Part shown: piece by piece, positions 18,264 to 25,939 of the stretch
Position numbering within the stretch: the stretch's first letter is position 1
Layout of the letters: each line of letters starts with the position of its first letter
Source: Glycomyces sp040645615
GTDB lineage: Bacteria > Actinomycetota > Actinomycetes > Mycobacteriales > Micromonosporaceae
Reading direction: 5' to 3'
DNA length: 64,000 nt
NCBI RefSeq assembly: GCF_040645615.1
Contig: NZ_JBEYYO010000008.1
Location: 62,001 to 126,000 of the forward strand
Made by a program: the position numbers and the translations under genes
The notes under the pieces: model-generated
Told to the model about the DNA's origin: nothing
The model's input: only the letters and a program-made list of their open reading frames with translations
Database searches by the model: none

Positions 18264-20090
18264 ATGATGAAGCGTCGAACCGTGATCGGGGGCGCGACGG
18301 GGGCGGTGGTTTCTGCGCTCTCGTTCGCTCCCCGTGCTTACGCCGAGGAGCAACCCTCAATGCCCGAACTGACCGGCCCCCCTGATGCCGGACCCTACGA
18401 CGTGACGTTCCCCGAGTCGCCGCTGCGGCTGCGCTCGGGGACGGCGCGGCAGGCGCGCCTGACCGCCGAGCACCTGGACCGGGTCGCCCCCGAACTGGAC
18501 CTGCACCTGGAGGGACCGGCCCCGTCGTTCCCGGGGTACACGGTGCTGGGGGCGCGGCACGGCGTGGTGGCCCTGCACGAGGCCGGCGGGCACCGGCTGC
18601 GCTACTCGGGCTGGGACGAGGCCGCGAAAGCCCCGATCGAGCTCCCCGAAGACGAATGGGAGGAGGCCACCGAGGACACCGTCTACGACCTGGCCTCGAT
18701 CTCGAAGCTGTTCACCGCCACGGTGACCGGCGCTCTGATGGACGACGGCCTGGTGGACCTCAAGTCGCAGGTGGTCGAGTACCTGCCGGAGTTCGACTCG
18801 ACCGACCCGCAGAAGACCCCGATCACGTTGGGGCAGCTGTTGTCCCACACCTCGGGGATGATCTCGTTCATCAAGCTGTACGACCTGCCCGACGACGAGG
18901 CGCGGATGGCGGCGATCTACGCCCACCCGCTGCGCCGCGAACCCGGCAGCGGCTACGAGTACTCCGACCTCAACCTGATCGTCCTGGCGAAGATCCTCGA
19001 AGCGGTCTCGGGCAAGGGGCTCGACGAGCTGGTGGCCGAGATCGTGTGCGAGCCGCTGGGGCTGACCGACACCGGATACAACCCGCCCGATGCGGGCCGG
19101 ACCGCGGCCACGGAATATCAGCCGTGGACGGGCCGGGGCCTGGTGCGCGGCGAAGTCCACGACGAGAACGCGTGGGGCTTCGGCGGCGTGGCCGGTCACG
19201 CGGGTGTGTTCGCCACCGCATGGGACCTCGCGGTGTTCGGGCAGATGATCCTCAACGGCGGCCGCTACGGCAACGCCGAGATCCTCACCGAATCCACCGC
19301 GCGGCTGGTCTTCACGAACCAGAACGCCGGGATGGGCGAGAGCGCCGCGCGCGGCCTGGGCTGGCAGCTCGACCAGCGCTGGTACATGGACGCCATGAAC
19401 TCACCGGTCACGGTGGGCCACACCGGGTACACGGGCACGTCACTGGTGCTCGACCCGCTCGCGGGGACACTGCTGGTGCTGCTCACCAACCGGGTGCACC
19501 CCACACGGGACTGGGGCACGGCCAGCGCGTACCGGCGGGCGGCGAGTCGGCCGTTCGGGCGGGCGGTGCCGGTGCGGCCTCGGACGGGCACGCACTCGTG
19601 GTTCGCGGGGCTGGCCGACGAGTCGGCGGCGACGCTGACCGCGGCGCTGCCGCGCGGGGCCGAGCGGGTCGAGTTCGCGCTCTGGTACGACACGGAGGTC
19701 TCCGATCCCGCCGCGTTCGAGGCCAGTGTGGACGGCGAGACGTGGACGCCGGTGCCGGTGGACCTGCGGGTCGACGACCATCGCTGGGAGAGTGACGGGA
19801 CGTTCTCGGGGTTCTCGGGGCGGCAGTGGATCGACGCCCGCGCCGAGCTGCCTTCGGGCGCGGTGGCGGTGCGGTGGACGTACACGAGCGACCCGCTGTA
19901 CCAGGGCCGGGGCGTCTACGTGGACAAGGTGAAGGCCCGCGGGCGGCGCACGAGCGTCATCGACGGCTTCGAAGCCGTCGGTTGGGAACAGGTACGTGAT
20001 TTAACGCGGTGGATGCGGCCCCGAGCGAAGCGCTCGGGGCCGTTCGCGTGCCGGTTCAGACGCCGTAGCGCTCGGCGAGGCGGTCCATGA
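18264..20090 (+). CDS. AmiE-like secreted serine hydrolase (S12/beta-lactamase fold)
   Basis: 608 residues with a Tat-type signal (MKRRTVIGG, cut near AYA). Active-site motifs of the class C beta-lactamase fold are clear: SISK (Ser145, Lys148), YSD (about 231) and the third motif in GHTGYTGT. In Bacillus the homologue next to nagZ-namZ is AmiE, which cleaves MurNAc from the stem peptide. An extra beta-rich C-terminal region (about 445-585) looks like a binding module. Oddly, the last ~27 codons read through a strong hairpin (20016-20042) and overlap the convergent epimerase gene. A TAA in the +1 frame at 20002-20004 lies just before the hairpin, so a frameshift near the end is possible. Confidence 0.85.
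   Translation: MMKRRTVIGGATGAVVSALSFAPRAYAEEQPSMPELTGPPDAGPYDVTFPESPLRLRSGTARQARLTAEHLDRVAPELDLHLEGPAPSFPGYTVLGARHGVVALHEAGGHRLRYSGWDEAAKAPIELPEDEWEEATEDTVYDLASISKLFTATVTGALMDDGLVDLKSQVVEYLPEFDSTDPQKTPITLGQLLSHTSGMISFIKLYDLPDDEARMAAIYAHPLRREPGSGYEYSDLNLIVLAKILEAVSGKGLDELVAEIVCEPLGLTDTGYNPPDAGRTAATEYQPWTGRGLVRGEVHDENAWGFGGVAGHAGVFATAWDLAVFGQMILNGGRYGNAEILTESTARLVFTNQNAGMGESAARGLGWQLDQRWYMDAMNSPVTVGHTGYTGTSLVLDPLAGTLLVLLTNRVHPTRDWGTASAYRRAASRPFGRAVPVRPRTGTHSWFAGLADESAATLTAALPRGAERVEFALWYDTEVSDPAAFEASVDGETWTPVPVDLRVDDHRWESDGTFSGFSGRQWIDARAELPSGAVAVRWTYTSDPLYQGRGVYVDKVKARGRRTSVIDGFEAVGWEQVRDLTRWMRPRAKRSGPFACRFRRRSARRGGP
20016..20042. terminator. Strong bidirectional hairpin between convergent genes
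   Basis: A perfect 12-bp stem (20016-20027 with 20031-20042) and a 3-nt loop sit between the salvage block and the convergent epimerase gene. There is no long T-run. It is well placed to stop transcription from both sides, although the current AmiE-like frame passes through it. Confidence 0.7.
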
Positions 20091-21048
20091 GCGCGTCGGT
20101 CTCGGGGTCGACCACCTGGGCTTCGGGGTGGGCGTCGTACCAGGAGATGACCTCGCGCGCGCCGGTCTTGTAGGGGGTGGTGTCGAGGCCGAACTCGGGG
20201 ACGAGGGACTTGACCTTGGCGTTGTCGAAGACCATCGAGTGGGCCTTGTCACCGAGGAGCCCCGCGCCCCAGTTCGGGTCGGCGGCGGCGATCGCGTCGG
20301 AGGGCACGTGGACGAGGTCGGGGTCTGCGACTCCGGCGGCGTCGGCGATGTACCGGAAGATCTGGTTCCAGGTGGGGGCCTCGTCGCCGGTGATGTGGAA
20401 GGCCTCGCCGATCGCGGCCTCCTTGCCGAGGAGGCCGGTGAAGCCCACGGCGAAGTCGCGGCTGTTGGTGATCGTCCACAGTGAAGTGCCGTCGCCGTGC
20501 ACGATGACGGGCTTGCCTTGGCGCATGCGGTCGACGACGGTCCAGCCGCCGTCGAAGGGCAGCATGGTCTCGTCGTAGGTGTGCGAGGGGCGGATGATCG
20601 TGATCGGGAAGTCGTCCTCGCGGTAGGCCTTGACGAGGAGTTCCTCGCAGGCGATCTTGTCGCGCGAGTACTGCCAGTACGGGTTCTTCAGGGGCGTGGA
20701 CTCGGTGACCGGCAGGTGGGTGGGCGGGGTCTGGTAGGCCGAGGCGGAGCTGATGAACAGGTACTGGCCGCAGCGGCCCTTGAAGAGGTCGATGTCGCGC
20801 TGGACCTGCTCGGGGGTGAAGTTGACCCAGTTGACGACCGCGTCGAAGGTGCGATCGCCGAGGGCCTTGCGCACCGATTCGGGGTCGTTCACGTCGGCGG
20901 TGACGAGCGCGGTCTCGGGCGGGAGGGTCCGCTCGCTGGTGCGGCCGCGGTTGAGCACGGTGACGTCGAGGCCGCGGCTCACCGCTTCGCGGACGCACGA
21001 GGTGGAGATCCGGCCGGTACCGCCGATGAAGAGCACGCTGACGCTCAC
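20056..21048 (-). CDS. NAD-dependent epimerase/dehydratase (extended SDR)
   Basis: 330 residues from a GTG preceded by GAAAGGGG. The nucleotide-binding motif FIGGTGRIS is at the N-terminus. The usual extended-SDR sugar-epimerase landmarks follow: FISSASAYQ, the Tyr in a YSRDK-type YxxxK (WQYSRDKIACEE), and IIRPSHTYD. The closest type by eye is the single-domain NAD(P)-sugar epimerase/reductase group. The gene is monocistronic and divergent from the orphan gene at 21147. Substrate unknown. Confidence 0.88.
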   Translation of the reverse strand: MSVSVLFIGGTGRISTSCVREAVSRGLDVTVLNRGRTSERTLPPETALVTADVNDPESVRKALGDRTFDAVVNWVNFTPEQVQRDIDLFKGRCGQYLFISSASAYQTPPTHLPVTESTPLKNPYWQYSRDKIACEELLVKAYREDDFPITIIRPSHTYDETMLPFDGGWTVVDRMRQGKPVIVHGDGTSLWTITNSRDFAVGFTGLLGKEAAIGEAFHITGDEAPTWNQIFRYIADAAGVADPDLVHVPSDAIAAADPNWGAGLLGDKAHSMVFDNAKVKSLVPEFGLDTTPYKTGAREVISWYDAHPEAQVVDPETDALMDRLAERYGV

Positions 21049-21146
21049 GGGAAACCCCTTTCAGGTGAAGGACGGTCCCACCCTACTCGTCGCCGAGGAG
21101 GCGCTCTGGCCGGTTCGCTGTCGTACCAGTGAAGCACAATGTCCAC

Positions 21147-21782
21147 ATGCGCGCCTTCCTTCCCGACGGCCTCCCCTGGGGCCGCCCCGCCGTCGATTCG
21201 ATCCCGCTCCCGCCGTTCGCCACGGCCGCCGAGCACGACCGGTTCACACGGATGCTGGCGCTGCACGTGGCCCTCGTGGACGAGGGTGGCCCGTCGCTGG
21301 CGGCCAAGATGCTGTGCGCGGCGCTGGCCCCGCGCGGGGAGCGGTCGGCGGGGTTGACGGCGTTCGAACTCCAAGTGGCGATGACGACGCTGTTCCCTGC
21401 GCCGTGGACCCCGCAGATCCTCGCCGAGCATCTCGCCGTGCTCAACGTCCGCAGCCCGAAGGCGCTCTCTGAGGGCCGGTGGACCTGGGACTTCGACCCG
21501 CATTTCATCGCGGCCCCGCGACCCGGCGGCGGGTGGACGATCGAGCGCAACGAACGGGGCAGCCGCAGCAGCCAGGATCTCGAACACGACGGCGACCTGG
21601 TGCTCCTGTGGATGGAGTGGTTCTCCGGACGCCGGTCCTACCCGTTCGGCTACCGCGTCGAGGACGGCGACCTGGCGGCGCTCGCCGACGCGGCCAAGGC
21701 GGTGCGCGAGGTCCACGCGCGAGACGTCGCGTTCGGGTACTCGGAGAACTGGCGGAACAAGCGGGACGCGGCGCTCGGTTAG
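21147..21782 (+). CDS. Hypothetical protein
   Basis: 211 residues from ATG 21147. I favour this start because CACAAT, a plausible -10 box, lies exactly 6 bp before it, as in leaderless mRNAs; a GTG at 21129 in frame is the alternative. The protein is soluble, with no signal or membrane segment. It has a proline-rich start (LPPFATAAEHDRF) and a Trp-rich centre (RWTWDFDPHF, LLWMEWFSGRRSYPFGYR). I do not recognise the family. It ends at the decayed AraC gene, overlapping its stop. Confidence 0.7.
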   Translation: MRAFLPDGLPWGRPAVDSIPLPPFATAAEHDRFTRMLALHVALVDEGGPSLAAKMLCAALAPRGERSAGLTAFELQVAMTTLFPAPWTPQILAEHLAVLNVRSPKALSEGRWTWDFDPHFIAAPRPGGGWTIERNERGSRSSQDLEHDGDLVLLWMEWFSGRRSYPFGYRVEDGDLAALADAAKAVREVHARDVAFGYSENWRNKRDAALG

Positions 21783-21993
21783 GCGGCGGTCTCCCAGTGG
21801 GCGCGGAAGTCCCTGGGGCTCATGCCCTGGAGGCGTTTGAACGCCGAGGAGAACGCGAACGGGTCGGCGTAGCCGACGGCGCGGGCCACGGCCGAGGGTC
21901 GAACGCGCCGCGAAACCACGCGGGGGCGGTCTCCTGGTCTTCGAACCAGCAGCTCAACGTGCAGATCAGCCCCCAGTCGAGGACACGGTCCAT
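21779..21993 (-). pseudogene. Remnant of an AraC-family regulator with internal deletion and frameshift
   Basis: Two pieces of one regulator survive. The 3' part reads AVARAVGYADPFAFSSAF then KRLQGMSPRDFRAHW, a textbook second helix-turn-helix of AraC proteins. Upstream, in another frame, lies LICTLSCWFEDQETAPAWFR, matching the linker after the cupin_6 domain in the subfamily that reads LRAWF...PAWLRAL. The roughly 60 residues that should join them (the first HTH) are missing and the frame changes near 21893-21900. The N-terminal cupin is absent and replaced by the repeats that follow. It is therefore a dead gene. Confidence 0.75.
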
Positions 21994-22013
21994 AAGGGAG
22001 TTCCCGCCGGGTC

Positions 22014-22108
22014 CGTCGCGACACGCCCGGGCGCGTGGATCGACCCCTGCGGTCGGGTGTGTCCGAACTCGACTGCCCCCGGTTGCAATGATCGCGCGAG
22101 GGTACGAC
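22014..22108 (+). repeat. 95-bp hairpin repeat, copy A
   Basis: First of two equal-length (95 bp) direct repeats; the second is 22206-22300. Each begins CGTCGCGACACGCCC, contains an inverted repeat (here 22020-22034 with 22049-22063, imperfect), then a shared TCGAC-GCCCCCG block and ends at a GTCGCGCGAG/ATCGCGCGAG-type block. Neither copy contains a supported gene. Confidence 0.8.
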
Positions 22109-22200
22109 ATCGCCGTGAAGCGAGCGGAACTCGCGCGCGAGAGCGAGAACCGGGGCGGCAGCGAGTGTCGGTGGCTCGCGCGATCATTTGCACCGGGGGC
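22075..22200. repeat. Inverted repeat between the two hairpin copies
   Basis: GCCCCCGGTTGCAATGATCG (22075 onward, continuing CGCG) reappears in reverse complement at 22177-22200 with only a minor shift in the middle. The segment could fold into a long cruciform. The 22109-22205 spacer is therefore largely an inverted fragment of copy A. ORFs here are short and repeat-derived. Confidence 0.7.
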
Positions 22201-22205
22201 GCTTG

Positions 22206-22300
22206 CGTCGCGACACGCCCGACCGCGTGGATCGCCCCCTGCGGTCGGGCGTGTCCAAACTCGACCGCCCCCGACTTCTATGGTCGCGCGAGAGTATGAC
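22206..22300 (+). repeat. 95-bp hairpin repeat, copy B
   Basis: This copy has a perfect 15-bp inverted repeat (22212-22226 with 22241-22255) around a 14-nt loop. Comparison with copy A shows several changes in the stem but the same length and the same flanking blocks. It lies 64 bp downstream of the amaP stop and could also act as a terminator for that operon. Confidence 0.8.
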
Positions 22301-22363
22301 AACGCCCGAGCGTGGGGTACGGGCCCGTGCCCGCGTTACTGCGCCGCTTGCCCTCAGCCCTGT

Positions 22364-22927
22364 TCAGTGGACTCTTGGGGTCTTTCTTGCTCCTGGGCGG
22401 CGCGGTGCGTCGATGAGGACTCTCAATTCGACTTCGCCGTCTGGGAACGCCTTTTCGACCGACGCGGCCAGGGCGTCCGCCGCTCTGCGGAGCGATTCTC
22501 CGTCGCCTCTGGGGTCGACGCTCGCTCGCAGCTGGACGAGCTGCCCGGTGCCCGTGTGGGACCGGGAGCTGGTCACGTGGTCGACCGGGGCGTTGCGTTC
22601 CAGGCTCTCCCTCAGGCGCGGGGCCACCGAGCGCACGTCCACTTCGACCCTGTCGGTGCCCGAGGAGCCGAGGCGGATCTTGCCCGCCACCGGCCTCGGC
22701 ACGCGGGCGATGAGCCACCACAGGGCGAGCGCCGCGAACACGATCGCGGCCGCGCCTGCGGCCCAAGGGAACCAAGAAGACTCGGCCACGTCGCGGACCG
22801 CGCCCGAATCCAAGCGCTTCCACAGGCCGAAGAAGTCGAACCGCCATTCGAGCACGGCGGCCCCGGCGGCGAGCAGGAGCAGTCCGAGGACCACCGCGGC
22901 CGCGCGGTCGATCGCGAGTATTCTCAT
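22364..22927 (-). CDS. amaP: Alkaline-shock membrane anchor protein AmaP
   Basis: 187 residues from the ATG at 22927. There are two transmembrane helices (about 8-28 and 55-77) separated by a short loop, then a soluble domain (about 85-187) with an Asp23-like alternation (VEVDVRSVAPRLRES...VQLRASVDP). This matches AmaP, which anchors Asp23 proteins to the membrane in Gram-positive bacteria. It is the last gene of the Asp23 operon and overlaps the preceding gene by 4 bp. Confidence 0.85.
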   Translation of the reverse strand: MRILAIDRAAAVVLGLLLLAAGAAVLEWRFDFFGLWKRLDSGAVRDVAESSWFPWAAGAAAIVFAALALWWLIARVPRPVAGKIRLGSSGTDRVEVDVRSVAPRLRESLERNAPVDHVTSSRSHTGTGQLVQLRASVDPRGDGESLRRAADALAASVEKAFPDGEVELRVLIDAPRRPGARKTPRVH

Positions 22928-23445
22928 CGGCTTCCCTCCTTGGCCTGCACGGACACTTCGAGATCGGCCAGGCCGGTGAGCCGCTCCCCCACCGCGTCGA
23001 GCACCCCGGCCACGCCCGACTCGGTGCCGGGCGCCAGCAGCGCCTCGACGCGGAGCCTGCGGCGGCGCACCTCGCCGTGGCCGTGGAGCACGCCGGGCGC
23101 GCGTTCGGCAGCGTCGGCCGCGAGCGCTTCGAGCGCGCGCGGCGAGACCCACAGGTCGCAGCGGCCCTCCACCGGCAGGTGGCTGCGGCGGGCCGGGACG
23201 CACGCGGCGATCAGGAACCACAGGCCCAAGAGCGCGGCCACGATCCCCGCGGCCAGGACCCACGTCTGCGGGGCCGGGTCGTCGAGGCGGTCCAAAGCGG
23301 CGAGCAGCCACGAGTCGCGCGAAGTCCAGCCGCGCTCGGCCGCGGCATGCTGCCCGAACAGGACTGCCAGGCCCGCCAGGAGGACCGCGCCGACGAGGCC
23401 GAGCCACGACGCGGCGGGTCGGCGGCGGGGGGCGCGGCGCTTCAT
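22924..23445 (-). CDS. Two-helix membrane protein of the Asp23 operon (DUF6286-like)
   Basis: 173 residues. An arginine-rich N-terminus (MKRRAPRRRPAAS) precedes helix 1 (about 14-33), a loop and helix 2 (about 60-83). A soluble tail follows with a CDLWVSPRALEALAADAAE segment and a beta-alpha pattern. In actinomycetes such proteins (I recall the DUF6286 group) sit beside amaP and asp23. They probably help hold the Asp23 layer at the membrane. It overlaps both neighbours by 4 bp. Confidence 0.75.
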   Translation of the reverse strand: MKRRAPRRRPAASWLGLVGAVLLAGLAVLFGQHAAAERGWTSRDSWLLAALDRLDDPAPQTWVLAAGIVAALLGLWFLIAACVPARRSHLPVEGRCDLWVSPRALEALAADAAERAPGVLHGHGEVRRRRLRVEALLAPGTESGVAGVLDAVGERLTGLADLEVSVQAKEGSR

Positions 23446-23822
23446 TTGACTCTCCGTTCCGTTCCGTCCTCACTGTCGACCAGGTGCACGGTCAGGTCGA
23501 GGGCGGCCACGTCGAGCCCGGTGATCCGGGCGGCCTCCTCCCGCACCCGACGGGCGATGCCGCGCGCGGTGTCGGCGGTCGGCCCCGGCCAGCGCACGCC
23601 CACGTCGATGCTGGCCCAGATCCGGCCGTGCTTGACGGTGGCGCGGGCCTTGGGGTAGCCGCGGCCAAGCAGCGCGGCGCGAGTGGCCGAGCCGGGCGCG
23701 CCGAGCGCGGCGCCTTCGAGCACGTGGGCCACGGCCGTCTCATTGAGGCTGAGCGTGCCGCGTTCCTCGGGCGGTCGGTCGGTGCCGCCGGGCACGTCGG
23801 CGAGCGCGAATCCACTAGTCAC
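23442..23822 (-). CDS. Asp23/Gls24-like protein
   Basis: 126 residues, soluble. The region GYPKARATVKHGRIWASIDVG with R-V-R-E-E-A-A-R-ITGLDVAALDLTVHLV repeats the helix-strand plan of Asp23 proteins (VRRNVVGSVERMTGLEVTEVNIVV in the first gene of the operon). It is a diverged third Asp23-type member and would bind the AmaP or DUF6286-type anchors. The start overlaps the small membrane gene by 8 bp. Confidence 0.75.
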   Translation of the reverse strand: MTSGFALADVPGGTDRPPEERGTLSLNETAVAHVLEGAALGAPGSATRAALLGRGYPKARATVKHGRIWASIDVGVRWPGPTADTARGIARRVREEAARITGLDVAALDLTVHLVDSEDGTERRVK

Positions 23823-23994
23823 GGCGGCCTCGGAACCAGTCGAGCACGTCGACTTCGCCGCTGAGCTTCCCGGCTATCGCGAGGCCGACCGCGCCGAGGA
23901 CCACGGCGAGCAGGAAGCCGGTGAAGCCTCCGGTGGTCACCGCGATGGCCAGCAGGAGTCCGGCCAGCAGGCCGGCGAGCGTCGCTTTCATCAT
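23815..23994 (-). CDS. Small membrane protein (DUF2273-like)
   Basis: 59 residues with two consecutive start codons; translation may begin at either. Two hydrophobic stretches (about 4-22 and 24-43) lead into a short charged tail ending WFRGRRD. Small DUF2273-type two-helix proteins are regular members of Asp23/amaP operons. It overlaps the preceding gene by ATGA and the following one by 8 bp. Confidence 0.75.
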   Translation of the reverse strand: MMKATLAGLLAGLLLAIAVTTGGFTGFLLAVVLGAVGLAIAGKLSGEVDVLDWFRGRRD

Positions 23995-24305
23995 CGGTCC
24001 TCGTCTCTGGGTTCGGCCACGTCCTCGACGGTCACGGACACGGCCCCGTCGGTGAGCGGGGCCAGCGCGGCCTTGATGGCGGCGGCCACGAGCGGCATGT
24101 CGGCGCCCCAGGCGACGGCGACGTGGACGGCGCAGCCGCAGTCGTCGAAGCGCAGGCCCTTGATGCGGCGTCCGGGCAGGACGGTGGCGATCTCGTCGAG
24201 CATGCCGCCGTGCAGGCATTTGACGCCGGGGACCGCGAGCGCCGCCGCTGCGATCGCGTCGGCGCGGGCCGCGAAGTCGTCGGTCCCTGTCGCGGTGGCC
24301 GTCAT
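23991..24305 (-). CDS. Asp23/Gls24-like short protein
   Basis: 104 residues from the ATG that overlaps the asp23 stop. An N-terminal helix (DAIAAAALAVPGVKCLHGG) is followed by strands (VHVAVAWGADMPLVAAAI) and a C-terminal VSVTVEDVAEP, the same order as Asp23. Three cysteines are present (CLHGG and CGCAV). It is probably a paralogue of the first operon gene, reduced to the core domain. Confidence 0.75.
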   Translation of the reverse strand: MTATATGTDDFAARADAIAAAALAVPGVKCLHGGMLDEIATVLPGRRIKGLRFDDCGCAVHVAVAWGADMPLVAAAIKAALAPLTDGAVSVTVEDVAEPRDEDR

Positions 24306-24739
24306 TCCACCCGCGCTTCGTCCTCGTCGTCGCCGGACTCCCCTTCGAGGTGGACGTCGTGGACGACGATGTTGACCTCGGTGACTTCGAGGCCGGTCAT
24401 GCGTTCGACCGAGCCGACGACGTTGCGGCGCACGCCCGCGGCGAGGTCGGCGATGGCGATGCCGTAGTCGGCGATGATGTCGAGGTCGACGGCGGCCTGG
24501 CGTTCGCCGACCTCGACCGAGACGCCTTGGCCGTAGTTGGTGCGCGAGCCGGGGATGCGCTCCTTGATGGCGCCGACGGTGCGGCTGACGCCGCCGCCGA
24601 GGGCGTGCACGCCGTCGACGTCGCGGGCGGCTATGCCCGCGATCTTGGCGACTACCTGGTCGGCGATGGTGGTCTTGCCCTGGTCGCTGGCCAGTGCGCT
24701 GGTGCTCTCGGCTTTGGTGGTGGTCGCCTTCTCGGTCAT
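24302..24739 (-). CDS. Asp23/Gls24 family envelope stress protein
   Basis: 145 residues from ATG 24739 with GAGGAGG upstream. The classic Asp23 core is complete: TTIADQVVAKIAGIAARDVDGV (residues about 25-46), VEVGERQAAVDLDIIADYG, and MTGLEVTEVNIVVHDVHL, with an acidic tail. Asp23 forms a membrane-associated layer through AmaP and responds to alkaline or envelope stress. It is first in a six-gene overlapping operon (24739 to 22364). The upstream palindrome at 24777-24794 is a likely control site. Confidence 0.92.
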   Translation of the reverse strand: MTEKATTTKAESTSALASDQGKTTIADQVVAKIAGIAARDVDGVHALGGGVSRTVGAIKERIPGSRTNYGQGVSVEVGERQAAVDLDIIADYGIAIADLAAGVRRNVVGSVERMTGLEVTEVNIVVHDVHLEGESGDDEDEARVE

Positions 24740-24776
24740 CGCACGCCTCCTCGGAGTCCTCGGTTTCGGCATACAG

Positions 24777-24794
24777 CCTCACACAAATGTGAGG
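24777..24794. promoter_or_regulatory. Palindromic operator candidate for the Asp23 operon
   Basis: CCTCACA-CAAA-TGTGAGG is a perfect 7-bp inverted repeat 38 bp upstream of the asp23 start. A further GTGAGG half-site occurs at about 24810-24815. The position suits a repressor or activator of the operon; the regulator is not in the window. Confidence 0.45.
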
Positions 24795-24823
24795 CTGCCG
24801 TCACCGAAAGTGAGGTATGCGCG

Positions 24824-25909
24824 TCAGGGGAGCATCGGGTCCAGGGCTGCGAACCAGTTGGCGGCGATCTTGACGTAGCCGGCCTCGTTGGGGTGGACGC
24901 CGTCGTAGGCGTCGACGGCGGGGTCGAAGCCGGTGTGCTGGTCGACCACGACGATCGGCGAGTCGGCGGTGGTGAGGCCCGCGGCCCAGGCGGGGATCTG
25001 GGCGTTCAGGTCGATCGCGCGCTGCGGGCAGTCGGTGCAGCCGAAGGAGGGGTCCGGGTGGAGCGGGATGATCTGGGCGACCAGGATCAGCGCGTCGGGG
25101 TTGAGTTCGCGCAGGTCCTCCACGATGGAGGTGTAGGCGGCGAGGATCTGGGCGGGCGGGATGGCCGACCAGGCGTCGTTGGTGCCGAAGTGCATGAGCA
25201 GCACGTCGGGAGTGTTCTGCTCCAGCCAGTCACGGGCGCTGCCGTTGGCCACGGCTTGGGTGACCAGGACGCCGCCGTGGCCTTCGTGACTGGGGTCGGC
25301 CGCGCTCGGGGGGCAGCCTTGGGAGAGCGAGCCGACGAAGGAGATGTCGTGCCCGGCCTCGACGAGGAGGTCCCACAGGTTGCCCCTCCAGCAGCCGGGG
25401 CTGCCGGTGATGGAGTCGCCGAGGGGCATGATGGACACCGTCTCGCCGGGCGGTTCGGTGGGCTCCGCAGTGGTGGGCGGGTCGGTGGGGTCGATCTGGC
25501 CGTCGCAGAGGACGCCGTTGAGGGTGACCGCGGTGGGGGCCTGGGCGCTGCCCGATCCGATGAAGCCGAAGACCTCGCGGGTCTCGCCGGAGGCCAGGGA
25601 CGCGTTCCAGCCCACGTCGGCGGCAGTGAAGGCGGTGCCGCTCTGGGTCCAGTCGGTGTTCCAGGCGCTGGTGACGGTGGTGCCGGAGGGGAAGTCCCAG
25701 GTGAGCTCCCAGCCGTCGACGGCGTCGGCGGCGGTGAGGGCCACGTTCGCCTGGAAGCCGCTCCCCCAGTCGCTGACGACCCGGTAGTCGACCTCGCAGC
25801 CGGTCTCGGCCTGGGCCTGGCCCGCGGTGGCGAGGCCGAGTCCCGCGACCACGAGCGCGGCCGCTCCGGCCGCGAGTGCTGACGTCCTTCGGGTGCGGTG
25901 GTTGTGCAT
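24824..25909 (-). CDS. Secreted SGNH esterase with N-terminal CBM2 (probable acetylxylan esterase)
   Basis: 361 residues from ATG 25909. After a signal peptide (about 1-34) come a CBM2-type cellulose/xylan-binding module (about 36-135; GCEVDYRVVSDWGSGFQ ... WNASLASGE, paired Cys near each end), a Pro/Thr linker and an SGNH hydrolase domain. Catalytic blocks are GDSITGS (Ser), GTNDAW (oxyanion Asn) and DGVHPNEAGY (Asp/His). The GDSITGSPGCWRGNLWDLL start resembles CE3-type acetylxylan esterases. A CebR/CelR-type operator lies 31 bp upstream, so cellulose breakdown products probably induce it. An earlier TTG at 26056 is rejected because it would precede the signal. Confidence 0.88.
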   Translation of the reverse strand: MHNHRTRRTSALAAGAAALVVAGLGLATAGQAQAETGCEVDYRVVSDWGSGFQANVALTAADAVDGWELTWDFPSGTTVTSAWNTDWTQSGTAFTAADVGWNASLASGETREVFGFIGSGSAQAPTAVTLNGVLCDGQIDPTDPPTTAEPTEPPGETVSIMPLGDSITGSPGCWRGNLWDLLVEAGHDISFVGSLSQGCPPSAADPSHEGHGGVLVTQAVANGSARDWLEQNTPDVLLMHFGTNDAWSAIPPAQILAAYTSIVEDLRELNPDALILVAQIIPLHPDPSFGCTDCPQRAIDLNAQIPAWAAGLTTADSPIVVVDQHTGFDPAVDAYDGVHPNEAGYVKIAANWFAALDPMLP

Positions 25910-25939
25910 GTCGAGCGCCCTTCGTGCCGGGGAGCATGC

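Noticed and set aside
22014..22300. Possible CRISPR array
   Set aside because: Only two repeats of 95 bp, with a spacer that is itself an inverted repeat fragment; no cas genes.
22057..22302. Short ORFs on both strands in the repeat region
   Set aside because: They consist of repeat sequence read in frame, and the amino acid repetition follows the DNA repeats.
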